A stretch of 64,000 nucleotides of DNA from Carnimonas bestiolae (lineage in GTDB: Bacteria; Pseudomonadota; Gammaproteobacteria; Pseudomonadales; Halomonadaceae). Of this stretch, positions 41,305 through 50,463 are shown piece by piece. The stretch lies in the NCBI RefSeq assembly GCF_051251125.1, contig NZ_JBPCZL010000006.1. The stretch is one strand, 5' to 3'. The notes under the pieces are model-generated. The model saw nothing but the letters and a program-made list of their open reading frames with translations. It did not search any database and was not told the DNA's origin. Position numbers and translations under genes: made by a program. Numbering within the stretch: position 1 is the first letter of the stretch; each line of letters opens with the position of its first letter.

Positions 41305-42681
41305 ATGACTGACAGCTCTACTCCTTCCGCTCATTCCTTCCAACGTCGCCTTAAAAATCGACACATTCAGTTGATCGCACTGGGCGGGTCGGTCGGCACC
41401 GGATTGTTTCTGGGCACGGCGCATACCATCGCATTGGCAGGCCCGTCGATTCTATTGGGATACGCCATCGCTGGCGTGATCGCGTTTTTGATCATGCGGC
41501 AGTTGGCCGAGATGGTGGTTGAACAGCCGGTGGCCGGTTCATTCAGCCATTTCGCCCATCGCTATTGGGGGCCTTTCGCTGGTTTTGCCGCCGGCTGGAA
41601 TTACTGGGTGCTCTACATTCTGGTCAGCATGGCCGAGCTAACTGCAGTGGGCCAGTACATGCAGTACTGGTGGCCCACGCTGCCGTCGTGGATATCGGTG
41701 ACGGCGTGCTTCCTTATCATCAACGCGATCAATTTTCGTCACGTCAAACTGTTCGGCGAGATGGAGTTTTTCTTCTCGCTGATCAAAATTATCGCCATTG
41801 TTGCCATGATCGCGTTTGGTCTTTATCTGCTGATCAGCGGCAGCGGTGGTCCACAGGCGTCGCTGTCGAACCTGTGGGCAATAGGAGGATTCTTCCCGCA
41901 TGGTGTCAGTGGGATGCTGCTGGGGCTGGCGATTATCATGTTTTCGTTTGGCGGGCTCGAGCTGGTGGGTATCGCGGCGGCGGAAGCCGACGATCCGGCG
42001 CGCACCATTCCGCGCGCAACCAATCAGGTGATCATTCGTATTCTGATTTTCTTCATTGGTTCACAAGCGGTACTGCTGGCGCTGTTTCCGTGGAATCAGA
42101 TCGCTCAGGGCGGTAGTCCGTTCGTGATGATTTTTGCCGCGCTGCATTCGCCGTGGATCGCCACCGCGCTCAACGTTGTGGTGCTGATCGCAGCGCTATC
42201 GGTTTATAACAGCGCCACCTATTCGACCAGTCGCATGCTGACCGGGCTTGCGCGTCAGGGCGATGCGCCGCGGGTGCTGGGGCACTTGAATGCCAAGGGC
42301 GTGCCGGTTAATTCGCTGTGGGTATCGGCGCTGGCAAGCGCCGTTTGCGTGCTGATCAACTACCTGATGCCTGAACGCGCCTTCGACATTTTGCTGATGC
42401 TGGTGACGGCATCGCTGACGCTCAATTGGCTGTTTATTACCATCACTCATCTGAAGTTTCACCGTGCCATGCGCCAGCAGCACACCCATTTTCCCAGCCC
42501 GCTACAGCCGTGGAGCAACTACCTGTGCCTTGCGTTTCTATGCGGCATCCTTGTGATCATGGCGTGCAGCGACGAGATGCGCTTGGCGGTGTGGCTGCTG
42601 CCGCCTTGGCTGGTGGTGCTCGGCGTTGCGTATCGCTTGCGCCAGCGCGGAAGCTCAGACAGCAATGGCGAGTCTCGCTGA
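41305..42681 (+). CDS. aroP: Aromatic amino acid permease, AroP/PheP type
   Basis: This 458-residue amino acid-polyamine-cation permease imports aromatic amino acids by proton symport. It is very close in wording to E. coli AroP: LKNRHIQLIALGGSVGTGLF near residue 16, RQLAEMVVEQPVAGSFSHFA near 70, and FSFGGLELVGIAAAEADDPA near 212. SVYNSATYSTSRMLTGLA lies near 300. Twelve membrane helices can be traced. PheP, LysP-like or ProY-like specificity cannot be fully excluded. No operon partner. Confidence 0.88.
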   Translation: MTDSSTPSAHSFQRRLKNRHIQLIALGGSVGTGLFLGTAHTIALAGPSILLGYAIAGVIAFLIMRQLAEMVVEQPVAGSFSHFAHRYWGPFAGFAAGWNYWVLYILVSMAELTAVGQYMQYWWPTLPSWISVTACFLIINAINFRHVKLFGEMEFFFSLIKIIAIVAMIAFGLYLLISGSGGPQASLSNLWAIGGFFPHGVSGMLLGLAIIMFSFGGLELVGIAAAEADDPARTIPRATNQVIIRILIFFIGSQAVLLALFPWNQIAQGGSPFVMIFAALHSPWIATALNVVVLIAALSVYNSATYSTSRMLTGLARQGDAPRVLGHLNAKGVPVNSLWVSALASAVCVLINYLMPERAFDILLMLVTASLTLNWLFITITHLKFHRAMRQQHTHFPSPLQPWSNYLCLAFLCGILVIMACSDEMRLAVWLLPPWLVVLGVAYRLRQRGSSDSNGESR

Positions 42682-42897
42682 GACTGCGACAACACGAAGG
42701 TGTTGGAAGAGCGCAATAGGGAATGCTTCGCACGGATAGGGCGACTGGGCAAGAAGGACAGCATGGCGTTCGTGCTACAGGACGGCTCCACTGCGGCGGT
42801 AGGGCGCGGCTACCTTCACAGGGTTGGCGGGTAACGCTGGGCCTGTGGGGAAGGTTTGGCGCAGTGTCATGACTCGAACGCAGCACTGAACATAACA

Positions 42898-42930
42898 GCG
42901 CACGGGCGGTGATCATCATCGCCCGTGTGC
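42898..42930 (-). terminator. Hairpin after the SsuA-like gene
   Basis: On the minus strand GCACACGGGCG and CGCCCGTGCGC form an 11-position stem with one mismatch and an 11-nt loop, starting 13 nt after the stop. Only TGTTATGTT follows, so termination would be weak. Confidence 0.5.
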
Positions 42931-42943
42931 TAATGCGTCGGTA

Positions 42944-43918
42944 TTACTGCTCTTTCAATTGACTGTCCTGCGACCACAGCGCCGAGCGAACGTCGACCTT
43001 GCCCGGCAGCAAATGCGCGGCGGTGAAGGTATCGGCAAGCTGCTGCTGCTCGTCGTAGACCTTATTGCTCATCCGTTCGATACCGAAGGGTGCACGTCCC
43101 AATACCTTCTGCCAGATGCCTTGTTCCAGACCGGTGGTGTTGGTTAACAGCTTGGCAACGTCACCTTGGTGGTGATTCGCCCAGTCGCTGAGCGATTGCA
43201 GCTCGCTGATAAACGCCTTCGCGGTATCCGGCGAACCGTCGGCAAATGTGCGGCTGGCCAGATAGAAGGTGTAGTGCGGCGCCAGGCCTTTGGCATTGGT
43301 TAACTCACGCGCGCCGGCATTCTGTTCGGCTTCGCTAAGGAAAGGATCCCAGATCGCCCAGGCATCGATGGCACCGCTTTGGAACGCCGCGCGTGCGCTG
43401 TCGGGGGTGAGATACACCGGTTGAATATCGCTGTAGCTTAGCCCGGCCTTTTGCAGCGCTTTCACCAGCAGATAGTTAACGTCAGAGCCTTTGTTAAGCG
43501 CTACGCGCTTGCCTTTCAAATCCTTCACTGCGCGGATATCAGAATCCTTGGGCACCACAATGGCCTCGGTTTCAGGATTAGCCGGTGAATGCCCTAGGTA
43601 AACCAGGTCAGCCTGCGCCGCCTGCGCAAAGGCGGGAGGCGCATCGCCGGTGGCCGCCACATCGATACTGCCCAGATTAAGCGCTTCGAGCATCTGCGGG
43701 CCTGCCGCAAACTGCACCCACTTGACCTGAGTACCCTGTTTTTTGAAGGCCTCGTCCAGCGTACCGCGTGACTTCAGCAGTTGGAAGATATTGGCTTTCT
43801 GATAGCCGACCGTCAGCGTGTCGGGCTGAGCAGCCAGGGCTGTACTGCTGACGACCCCCATGGCAACAGCAATGAGTCCGGCAAGGAGCGGGGTTTGGCG
43901 TTTGATGCTGGCGTTCAT
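42944..43918 (-). CDS. Aliphatic sulfonate-type ABC transporter substrate-binding protein (SsuA-like)
   Basis: This 324-residue periplasmic binding protein resembles SsuA (alkanesulfonates) and TauA. It has a signal peptide of about 30 residues ending in SSTALAAQ, then LTVGYQKANIFQLLKSRGTL, FAAGPQMLEALNLGSIDVAA near residue 71, GDAPPAFAQAAQAD, VVPKDSDIRAVKDLKGKRVA near 120, and GAIDAWAIWDPFLSEAE near 184. The permease, ATPase and monooxygenase genes of a normal ssu operon are absent on both sides, so it must share a transporter encoded elsewhere. Exact substrate unproven. Confidence 0.85.
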   Translation of the reverse strand: MNASIKRQTPLLAGLIAVAMGVVSSTALAAQPDTLTVGYQKANIFQLLKSRGTLDEAFKKQGTQVKWVQFAAGPQMLEALNLGSIDVAATGDAPPAFAQAAQADLVYLGHSPANPETEAIVVPKDSDIRAVKDLKGKRVALNKGSDVNYLLVKALQKAGLSYSDIQPVYLTPDSARAAFQSGAIDAWAIWDPFLSEAEQNAGARELTNAKGLAPHYTFYLASRTFADGSPDTAKAFISELQSLSDWANHHQGDVAKLLTNTTGLEQGIWQKVLGRAPFGIERMSNKVYDEQQQLADTFTAAHLLPGKVDVRSALWSQDSQLKEQ

Positions 43919-44044
43919 AAGCGACCTCTTGATGATTTGCTATAGCTTGGTAGAGGTCGCTTATGGCGGGAAATATAAAAATTCGCTGCTGTTATTCCAC
44001 TGCTGAATATAAGTCCTGCTGACGAATGCCTGCTGCGGCAGTCG

Positions 44045-45178
44045 TCAACCGAGGAAGCTGCCTAACTGGATGCCTGCCAGTTGCTCGGGCAGCCGCAGCG
44101 TAAACACTTCGAAGGGCAGCTTGGGCTGATAGTGGCCGCCATTCATGCCTGCGGTGTACTCCACTTGGCCGCAAGGGATATAGAGCGTGCGGCGGCGATC
44201 AATGAACAGCGCATCCGGTGAGATCAAGCGCGGGTGTTTTATCAGCGTGGCGCGCTTGCCCTGGGGCGAAACCACGTCGATTTGACGGTGCTCGGCATCG
44301 CAGATATAAAAGTTGCCGCGGTCGTCCATGGCGGTGCCGTTGGTGCTGGCGATATCAAACGGATAGCTGACGCGCTTATTCAGTTCGCTGTCGCTCAGGT
44401 TGCGATCCCATAAGTCGCGAATGCGCACCTTCCGCATCGGGCCTATCAGCGGTGCGAAGTAGAGCCAGGTACCGCTAGGGTCGATTTCCAGCTGGTTGGA
44501 GTACGTCGTGGGCTTTTCGCCAGCGGCGTTTTTCAACAGTCGCCCGCCGCTACCGCGCAGCGGATGCTGGGCATCGTTTTGTACGCTCGGCTGACCGTGC
44601 AGGCGGCGGAGGGTGTCGCCGCTGTCCAAGTCGTGGAGCACGATACCGCCCGCGCCGCTGTCGGTCAGAATCATGGTAGTGCCATGAATGCGCAGATCGT
44701 TGATGGCTGCACCCTTGGGCAGCACCTGCTCGTCGAAGCGCAGCACCTTCAGCACTTCACCGCTGCGGTTATCGAGCTGGATCACCTTCTGCGCGCCGGG
44801 AACGGGCGTTTCATCGGATGTCGCGCCCTGATCGACCACCCACAGCGTATCGTCAGCAAAAATGTGCACGGCGTTCACCGCCACGAACGCATTGCGCGCA
44901 TTTTGGCCGGGCCGATAGCGATTCCACTCATCATCGGGAAAGGGAACCACCTTGCCCTCTTTGGTGAGCCTGGCCACCGAGTAGCTTGGCTGATGAGGTT
45001 CTCCAAACCGTGGAAATCCAAGGAAGATCTGCTGCTGCGAATCAACGGCGATGGCGTTGCAGTTATTATTGCCTGATACCAGCGTTGTCAGCGCAGGGGC
45101 GGGCGCGGCGCGTAAAGCGCTCGGCAGCAGTAGCGTGGCAGCGCTGAATTGGCAAAAACGGCGGCGATTGATAGCCAT
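44045..45178 (-). CDS. Major royal jelly/yellow-family secreted protein with Tat-like signal
   Basis: This 377-residue protein has the signal AINRRRFCQFSAATLLLPSA with an RR-x-F pair, suggesting Tat export. It then has a beta-propeller like the royal jelly/yellow (L-dopachrome tautomerase-related) family: VVDQGATSDETPVPGAQKVI, NDLRIHGTTMILTDSGAGGI near residue 178, a Ser/Asn ligand region TTYSNQLEIDPSGTWLYFAP near 228, and ASTNGTAMDDRGNFYICDAE near 278. Bacterial members are mostly uncharacterised. AAAGGAG lies upstream of the chosen ATG. Confidence 0.82.
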   Translation of the reverse strand: MAINRRRFCQFSAATLLLPSALRAAPAPALTTLVSGNNNCNAIAVDSQQQIFLGFPRFGEPHQPSYSVARLTKEGKVVPFPDDEWNRYRPGQNARNAFVAVNAVHIFADDTLWVVDQGATSDETPVPGAQKVIQLDNRSGEVLKVLRFDEQVLPKGAAINDLRIHGTTMILTDSGAGGIVLHDLDSGDTLRRLHGQPSVQNDAQHPLRGSGGRLLKNAAGEKPTTYSNQLEIDPSGTWLYFAPLIGPMRKVRIRDLWDRNLSDSELNKRVSYPFDIASTNGTAMDDRGNFYICDAEHRQIDVVSPQGKRATLIKHPRLISPDALFIDRRRTLYIPCGQVEYTAGMNGGHYQPKLPFEVFTLRLPEQLAGIQLGSFLG

Positions 45179-45571
45179 TGGATGGCGACTCCTTTGGCAA
45201 CTTACGTTGGTCATTGGATGTGCCTGCACTAAGGCATGGTGCGGTCAACCAGCGTGCCATCTATCCGTCGCCGACATCAAGCGGCGGCGGTAGCGCAGCG
45301 CGCTTTGGGGCCGGTTGGCAGAGAATACGCGCATGCCATGGGGCCCGTTTCCTTCCAGCCTCTCTACTAATGTCGCTATCGATGTATAGACAGAGAGGGC
45401 AGCACGTTGATGTCGCAAGGTGTACCATAATCATATTGTCTGAGCAGCCGTGGCCTGGCTCGGTCGTGTCGCAGGGGCAGCGCGAGCGGCCGGCCGGCCA
45501 ATAACTAGCGCCGCCAGCAAGCATGTTGGAATATCGATTACCACTGAAAATACCTTGGTTAGGGGGATAAG
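45179..45571. other. Intergenic region before fumC
   Basis: This 393-bp divergent region should contain promoters for fumC and the royal-jelly-family gene. I found no convincing gene, hairpin or recognised operator in it. Confidence 0.45.
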
Positions 45572-46948
45572 ATGAGCAACACCCGCATTGAGAAGGACAG
45601 CATGGGCGAACTGGAGGTGCCAGCGAATGCGCTTTATGGCGCCCAAACGCAGCGCGCGGTCGACAACTTTCCCATCAGCGGCCAACCGCTACCAGCTGAA
45701 CTGATCAAGGCAGTGGCGCGTATCAAGCTGACCGCCGCGCAGGTCAATCTTGATCTGCAACTGCTCGATAAAGGGCGTGCGGAAGCAATCACCAAAGCGG
45801 CGCAGGAAATTATCGACGGTCAATACGCCGACCAGTTTCCGATCGATATTTTCCAGACCGGCTCCGGTACGTCTACCAACATGAACGTCAACGAGGTGAT
45901 TGCTCATCTCGCCTCCACCGACGATCTGCCTATCGCCCCCAATGACCACGTTAATATGGGGCAGAGCAGTAACGACACTATTCCCAGTGCGATTCACATT
46001 TCTGCGGCATTGGCAGTAGAACATCAGTTGCTGCCGGCACTTGAAACGCTGCACGCGGCCATCGAGAAAAAAGCCGCCAGCGTCGAACATGTGGTCAAAA
46101 CCGGCCGTACTCACCTGATGGATGCCATGCCGATTCGCATGAGCCAGGAACTGCTGGGCTGGGCCGATCAGATTGCGCAATCGATCAACCGTATCAAGGA
46201 CGGCCAGCAGCGCCTGCTGCGTTTGGCGCAGGGCGGCACCGCGGTAGGTACCGGTATCAATGCGCATCCTGAATTTGCCGAGCGTTTCGCCCGTCGCCTG
46301 AGCGAAACCACCAAGCTGTCGTTTGTGCCTAGCGATAGCTTCTTCTCGGCGCTGTCGTCGCAGGACGCCGTGGTAGAAACCTCGGGACACCTGAAAACGC
46401 TGGCGTGCGCGGTGCTGAAAATTTCCAACGATCTGCGCTGGATGAACTCTGGCCCGCTGGCCGGTCTGGGCGAAATCGAGCTCAAGGCGCTGCAGCCGGG
46501 CAGCTCGATCATGCCGGGCAAGGTCAATCCGGTTATTCCTGAAGCAGCGGCACAGGTAGCGGCGCAGGTTATCGGCAACGATGCTGCCATTACCATTGGC
46601 GGTCAGTCAGGCAACTTCCAGCTCAATGTAATGCTACCGATGATCGCGCATAACCTGCTGTCGTCGATTACCCTGCTATCCAATACGCTGCCGTTGCTGG
46701 GCGAGGCGATTAGCGAGTTCACCGTGCGTGAAGACAACATTGAAGCGCCGCTGGCGAAAAACCCGATTCTGGTGACCGCGCTGAACCCGGTAATCGGCTA
46801 CCTGAAGGCGGCCGAGATTGCCAAGAAAGCTTACAAGGAAGGGCGGCCGATCCTTGAGGTAGCGAAGGAAAACTGTGAAGTGTCCGAAGACGATCTGCGC
46901 CGACATCTTGATCCTGCCCAACTGACCAAGGGTGGCATTCAGGAATAA
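45572..46948 (+). CDS. fumC: Class II fumarate hydratase
   Basis: FumC interconverts fumarate and malate; the class II enzyme has no iron-sulfur cluster and is stable to oxygen. The 458-residue product begins with the family-typical TRIEKDSMGELEVPANALYG, then has TGSGTSTNMNVNEVIAHLA near residue 95 and TGRTHLMDAMPIRMSQELLG near 183. The superfamily signature GSSIMPGKVNP near 310 contains the catalytic Ser loop. In many gammaproteobacteria it is iron- or oxidative-stress controlled; no operator was recognised here. Confidence 0.96.
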   Translation: MSNTRIEKDSMGELEVPANALYGAQTQRAVDNFPISGQPLPAELIKAVARIKLTAAQVNLDLQLLDKGRAEAITKAAQEIIDGQYADQFPIDIFQTGSGTSTNMNVNEVIAHLASTDDLPIAPNDHVNMGQSSNDTIPSAIHISAALAVEHQLLPALETLHAAIEKKAASVEHVVKTGRTHLMDAMPIRMSQELLGWADQIAQSINRIKDGQQRLLRLAQGGTAVGTGINAHPEFAERFARRLSETTKLSFVPSDSFFSALSSQDAVVETSGHLKTLACAVLKISNDLRWMNSGPLAGLGEIELKALQPGSSIMPGKVNPVIPEAAAQVAAQVIGNDAAITIGGQSGNFQLNVMLPMIAHNLLSSITLLSNTLPLLGEAISEFTVREDNIEAPLAKNPILVTALNPVIGYLKAAEIAKKAYKEGRPILEVAKENCEVSEDDLRRHLDPAQLTKGGIQE

Positions 46949-46970
46949 CGAAAGCTGCTGCGAGGCCAAC

Positions 46971-47005
46971 ATCCCGTCTCTGGTGTCAGAGGCGGGATTT
47001 TTTAT
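46971..47005 (+). terminator. Terminator of fumC
   Basis: ATCCCGTCTCTG and CAGAGGCGGGAT form a 12-bp stem (one U-G pair) around a 4-nt loop, followed by six T residues, 22 nt past the stop. Confidence 0.93.
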
Positions 47006-47143
47006 GGGCTACTGCTGGCCTAATGCGGCAAACGTCTAAAACAGAGCGCTGCCTAATGCGTTGCTGCGACGATATGATAATGGCGGCAAGCCACTGATTG
47101 GCTTAGATTTCAGCCTCCTTGAACAGCTGGGTTGAGTCTCCTC

Positions 47144-48469
47144 ATGATAGGTCTTCTTGCGCCCGCCGCGGCGCGTCCCTCCCTGCCCGATGCCAACATC
47201 GATCCGGTGTATCGCCGACTGCGCTGGCAGATATTCCTCGGCATCTTTATCGGTTATGCGGGCTACTACCTGGTAAGAAAGAACTTTTCCTTGGCCATGC
47301 CAGCGCTGATTGAGGAAGGTTTCTCGCGCGGCCAGCTCGGCATCGCGATGTCTGGGGTGGCGGTGGCATACGGTATCTCCAAGTTTGTGATGGGCACCGT
47401 GTCCGATCGCTCTAATCCGCGCTATTTCCTGCCGCTGGGGCTGTTGATTTCGGCGGCGGTGATGCTGCTGTTCGGGTTTGCCGATTGGGCGGTATCCAGC
47501 GTCGGCATCATGTTCACGCTGTTGTTTATCAACGGCTGGGCGCAAGGCATGGGCTGGCCGCCCTGTGGTCGCACCATGGTGCATTGGTGGTCACGCAGTG
47601 AGCGTGGCGGCGTGGTGTCGTTGTGGAACGTGGCGCATAACGTTGGCGGCGGGGCCATCGGGCCGCTGTTCATTCTTGGCATGGCGTGGTTCGACGACTG
47701 GCATTCGGCATTTTACCTGCCGGCGCTGGTGGCCTGTGCGGTCGCGCTGTTTGCCTGGGCGACCATGCGCGATACGCCTCAATCCTGCGGCCTGCCTGCC
47801 ATAGAAGCGTGGCGTAACGAGTATCCCGAGGGCTATCAGCAGCAGCATGAGCAAGAGCTGAGCACCCGTGAAATTCTGTTCAATCACGTGCTGAACAATC
47901 GGCTGCTGTGGTGCATTGCGCTGGCCAACGTGTTCGTTTACTTCCTGCGCTACGGTGTGCTGGATTGGGCACCGGTGTTCCTGCAGGAAAATAAGGGCTT
48001 CGCGGTGAACAGCTCGTCGTGGGCCTACTTCCTGTATGAGTGGGCCGGTATTCCCGGCACGCTACTGTGCGGTTGGCTCTCCGATAAGGTGTTTCGCGGT
48101 AACCGCGGCATTACCGGTATTGTCTTCATGCTGTTGGTAACGGTGTTTACGCTGCTCTACTGGCTGAATCCGCCCGGACATCCCGCCATCGACATGACGG
48201 CGCTGATCGCCATCGGTTTCTTTATCTATGGGCCGGTGATGCTGATCGGTTTGCAGGCGCTCGAATTAGTGCCGAAGAAGGCAGCGGGTACGGCGGCGGG
48301 GCTAACCGGACTGTTCGGTTATCTGGGCGGCTCGGTGGCGGCCAGCGCATTGCTGGGCTTCAGCGTTGACTGGCTTGGCTGGAACGGCGGCTTCGCGCTG
48401 TTGATCGGTGCCTGTGTGCTAGCGACGCTCATGCTGTTGCCAACGGTAAAAGGCGCGCGCACCGTCTAG
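47144..48469 (+). CDS. glpT: Glycerol-3-phosphate transporter GlpT
   Basis: GlpT is an inner-membrane organophosphate:phosphate antiporter that imports sn-glycerol-3-phosphate. The 441-residue product has about 12 helices with QIFLGIFIGYAGYYLVRKNF near residue 29 (the Arg is substrate-contacting in the family), NGWAQGMGWPPCGRTMVHWW near 130, and a central loop RDTPQSCGLPAIEAWRNEYP that fits GlpT better than UhpT. ATG at 47144 or TTG at 47132 could be the start; neither has a strong ribosome-binding site. No GlpR-like palindrome was seen directly upstream. Confidence 0.92.
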   Translation: MIGLLAPAAARPSLPDANIDPVYRRLRWQIFLGIFIGYAGYYLVRKNFSLAMPALIEEGFSRGQLGIAMSGVAVAYGISKFVMGTVSDRSNPRYFLPLGLLISAAVMLLFGFADWAVSSVGIMFTLLFINGWAQGMGWPPCGRTMVHWWSRSERGGVVSLWNVAHNVGGGAIGPLFILGMAWFDDWHSAFYLPALVACAVALFAWATMRDTPQSCGLPAIEAWRNEYPEGYQQQHEQELSTREILFNHVLNNRLLWCIALANVFVYFLRYGVLDWAPVFLQENKGFAVNSSSWAYFLYEWAGIPGTLLCGWLSDKVFRGNRGITGIVFMLLVTVFTLLYWLNPPGHPAIDMTALIAIGFFIYGPVMLIGLQALELVPKKAAGTAAGLTGLFGYLGGSVAASALLGFSVDWLGWNGGFALLIGACVLATLMLLPTVKGARTV

Positions 48470-48619
48470 TTGCGGGCTGCCGAAAGGAGGCTGGCTGAGT
48501 ACGCCAGCCTCTTTCCATGAGCAAACGCGGCACGCGGTCTTGCTGTTGTCCTTAACGTATCGTCAACGTGCGGCGGCGTCATACGTACGCTTTTTGGGCA
48601 GCATAAGAGATGAGAAAAT

Positions 48620-48651
48620 GCCTCACCGGTCGTTGCCGGTGAGGCTTTTTT
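48620..48651 (+). terminator. Terminator of glpT
   Basis: GCCTCACCGG and CCGGTGAGGC form a 10-bp stem with a 6-nt loop, followed by TTTTTT, 150 nt past the glpT stop and before the converging glpD. Confidence 0.92.
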
Positions 48652-48688
48652 ATTGGCCGTCGTTGGTTGGTCGTATTCGGTTGGAAGT

Positions 48689-48726
48689 AGTGCACTGCCG
48701 GTAAATTGGCCAACAGTGCACTGCCG
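48689..48726. repeat. Two copies of AGTGCACTGCCG, 26 bp apart
   Basis: AGTGCACTGCCG occurs at 48689-48700 and 48715-48726, just past the glpD stop. GTGCACTGCCG differs by one base from the first 11 bases of the CRISPR repeat at 22769. The rest of the repeat is missing and the spacing is wrong for an array, so this is only noted as a direct repeat. Confidence 0.55.
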
Positions 48727-48732
48727 CTGATG

Positions 48733-50262
48733 TTATTCGGCTGAGGTCGCGGGCTGCGGTTCGTGAGCGCTGATTTTCTGCTTGAGATAGTCGGCCACAC
48801 GCTGCTGCGCCTGCTGATCCAGATGCACCTTGAGTTTGGTGCGTCGCCACAGCACATCGTCCACCTCACGGGCCCATTCGTGCTCAATCAGATAATCGAT
48901 TTCGGCTGCCGTGAGCCCCGCACCAAAGTGCTCGCCCATCGCCGCTTGATCGTCGCTCAGGAAGGTTTCGCACAAGCGACCGTAGCTGGCGGCATAACGC
49001 TCAGTGGTGGAGGTTTCCAGCCATGGGAAGCGACGCTGCAACTCACGCGCATAGTCGAGGCGATTGCCGATATCGCCGCCTGGCATGGTGGCTTCAGCGG
49101 TCCACGGCTGCCCCATGTTGGGGAAGAAGGGCGCCAGTTTTTCCAGCGCCGATTCTGCTAGTTTGCGATAGGTGGTGATTTTGCCGCCATATACCGCCAG
49201 CAAGGGCGCGTGGCTTTTATCGCCGTCGAGATCCAGCGTGTAGTCTCGCGTCATCGCTGACGGATCAGAGGATTCGTCGTCGCACAGCGGGCGCACCCCA
49301 GCGTAGCTCGACACCACTTGATCACGGGTGAAGTCCGCCTTGAAGTGTTCGTTCAGCACCTTGATCAGGTAGTCGGTTTCTTCATCGCTGATAGTAATCG
49401 ACGACGGGTCATCGTGATAATCGACGTCGGTGGTGCCGACAATGCTGTACTCCTGCTGCCACGGCAGCACAAACACGATGCGGTTATCGCTGTTCTGCAA
49501 AATGTAGGCGCGCTCATCGGTATTGATACGCGGCATGATCAGGTGGCTGCCCTTGATCATCTTGATGCCAAGGTTCGGTTTGCGAGTAGAGTGCTCGCGA
49601 ATGAACGAGGTGACCCAGGCGCCGGCGGCATTGGCGATGGCGCGAGCGCGACGCTCGAAGCGCTCGCCAGTAACGGTGTTTTCAAGCGTCAGGTGCCACA
49701 CGCCATCCTGCTCCTTGGCATCTATGCAGCGGCTGCGCGCAAGAATTTCTGCGCCTTTCTGCTGTGCCTGAAGCACGTTCAGTACCACTAGGCGCGCATC
49801 GTCGACCCAGCAGTCGGAGTATTCGAAGCCTTTGGTAATCGAATCGACCAGCGGGCTTTGGCCGCCGAATTCGCGCTTGAAGTTAAGTGTTTTGCTCGCG
49901 GGCAGGGTAGCGCGGGGGCTCAGGTGGTCGTACAGGAACAGCCCCGCACGCAGCATCCAGGCCGGGCGCAAGTGCTTCTGATGCGGCAGTATAAAGCGCA
50001 GCGGCCAGACGATATGAGGCGCTTTTTTCAGCAGCACTTCACGCTCGCGCAGCGCTTCGCGCACCAAACGAAATTCCTTGTACTCGAGGTAGCGAAGACC
50101 GCCGTGAATCAGCTTGCTCGACGCCGACGACGTATGGGCAGCGAAGTCGTCCTGCTCGCACAGCGCGACACTCAGGCCACGGCCCGCGGCATCATTGGCA
50201 ATGCCGGCACCGTTGATGCCACCGCCAATGACAAAAAGATCAATGAGTTGACTGTCTGACAT
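48733..50262 (-). CDS. glpD: Aerobic glycerol-3-phosphate dehydrogenase
   Basis: GlpD oxidises glycerol-3-phosphate to dihydroxyacetone phosphate at the inner membrane and passes electrons to quinone. The 509-residue flavoprotein has the FAD fold DLFVIGGGINGAGIANDAAG at its start and SKLIHGGLRYLEYKEFRLV near residue 48. VGTTDVDYHDDPSSITISDE lies near 275 and VYGGKITTYRKLAE near 358, followed by the C-terminal helical domain. Two tandem GlpR-type palindromes lie about 110-140 nt upstream, so it is expected to be induced by glycerol-3-phosphate. Confidence 0.96.
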   Translation of the reverse strand: MSDSQLIDLFVIGGGINGAGIANDAAGRGLSVALCEQDDFAAHTSSASSKLIHGGLRYLEYKEFRLVREALREREVLLKKAPHIVWPLRFILPHQKHLRPAWMLRAGLFLYDHLSPRATLPASKTLNFKREFGGQSPLVDSITKGFEYSDCWVDDARLVVLNVLQAQQKGAEILARSRCIDAKEQDGVWHLTLENTVTGERFERRARAIANAAGAWVTSFIREHSTRKPNLGIKMIKGSHLIMPRINTDERAYILQNSDNRIVFVLPWQQEYSIVGTTDVDYHDDPSSITISDEETDYLIKVLNEHFKADFTRDQVVSSYAGVRPLCDDESSDPSAMTRDYTLDLDGDKSHAPLLAVYGGKITTYRKLAESALEKLAPFFPNMGQPWTAEATMPGGDIGNRLDYARELQRRFPWLETSTTERYAASYGRLCETFLSDDQAAMGEHFGAGLTAAEIDYLIEHEWAREVDDVLWRRTKLKVHLDQQAQQRVADYLKQKISAHEPQPATSAE

Positions 50263-50374
50263 AAGAGCTTCTCCACACGGGATGTAGCAGGCGGCGGTCT
50301 GGCAAAGCGGTCGCGTTAAAGACCCTGGAAGCGCCTGGTCGCAAAAGTGAGAGCGGCGTTAACGAAGGATGGGT

Positions 50375-50388
50375 GTTCGTTTTCGAAC
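50375..50388. promoter_or_regulatory. GlpR-type operator 1 upstream of glpD
   Basis: GTTCGTTTTCGAAC is a perfect palindrome (GTTCG-TTTT-CGAAC). It fits the TCG-N4-CGA core of the E. coli GlpR operator consensus. It lies 113 nt before the glpD start and just past the glpR stop. Confidence 0.75.
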
Positions 50389-50391
50389 CGC

Positions 50392-50403
50392 TTCGGTTTC
50401 GAA
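50392..50403. promoter_or_regulatory. GlpR-type operator 2 upstream of glpD
   Basis: TTCGGTTTCGAA has the same TTCG-N4-CGAA core. Its centre is 16 bp from that of operator 1, so the two are tandem on nearly the same helix face pattern, as in E. coli glp control regions. Confidence 0.7.
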
Positions 50404-50463
50404 AGTGAACATAAACCAAGGCGGGGGCGTTATCAACCCTCTATTAGATGAAGACGTTGGGGG

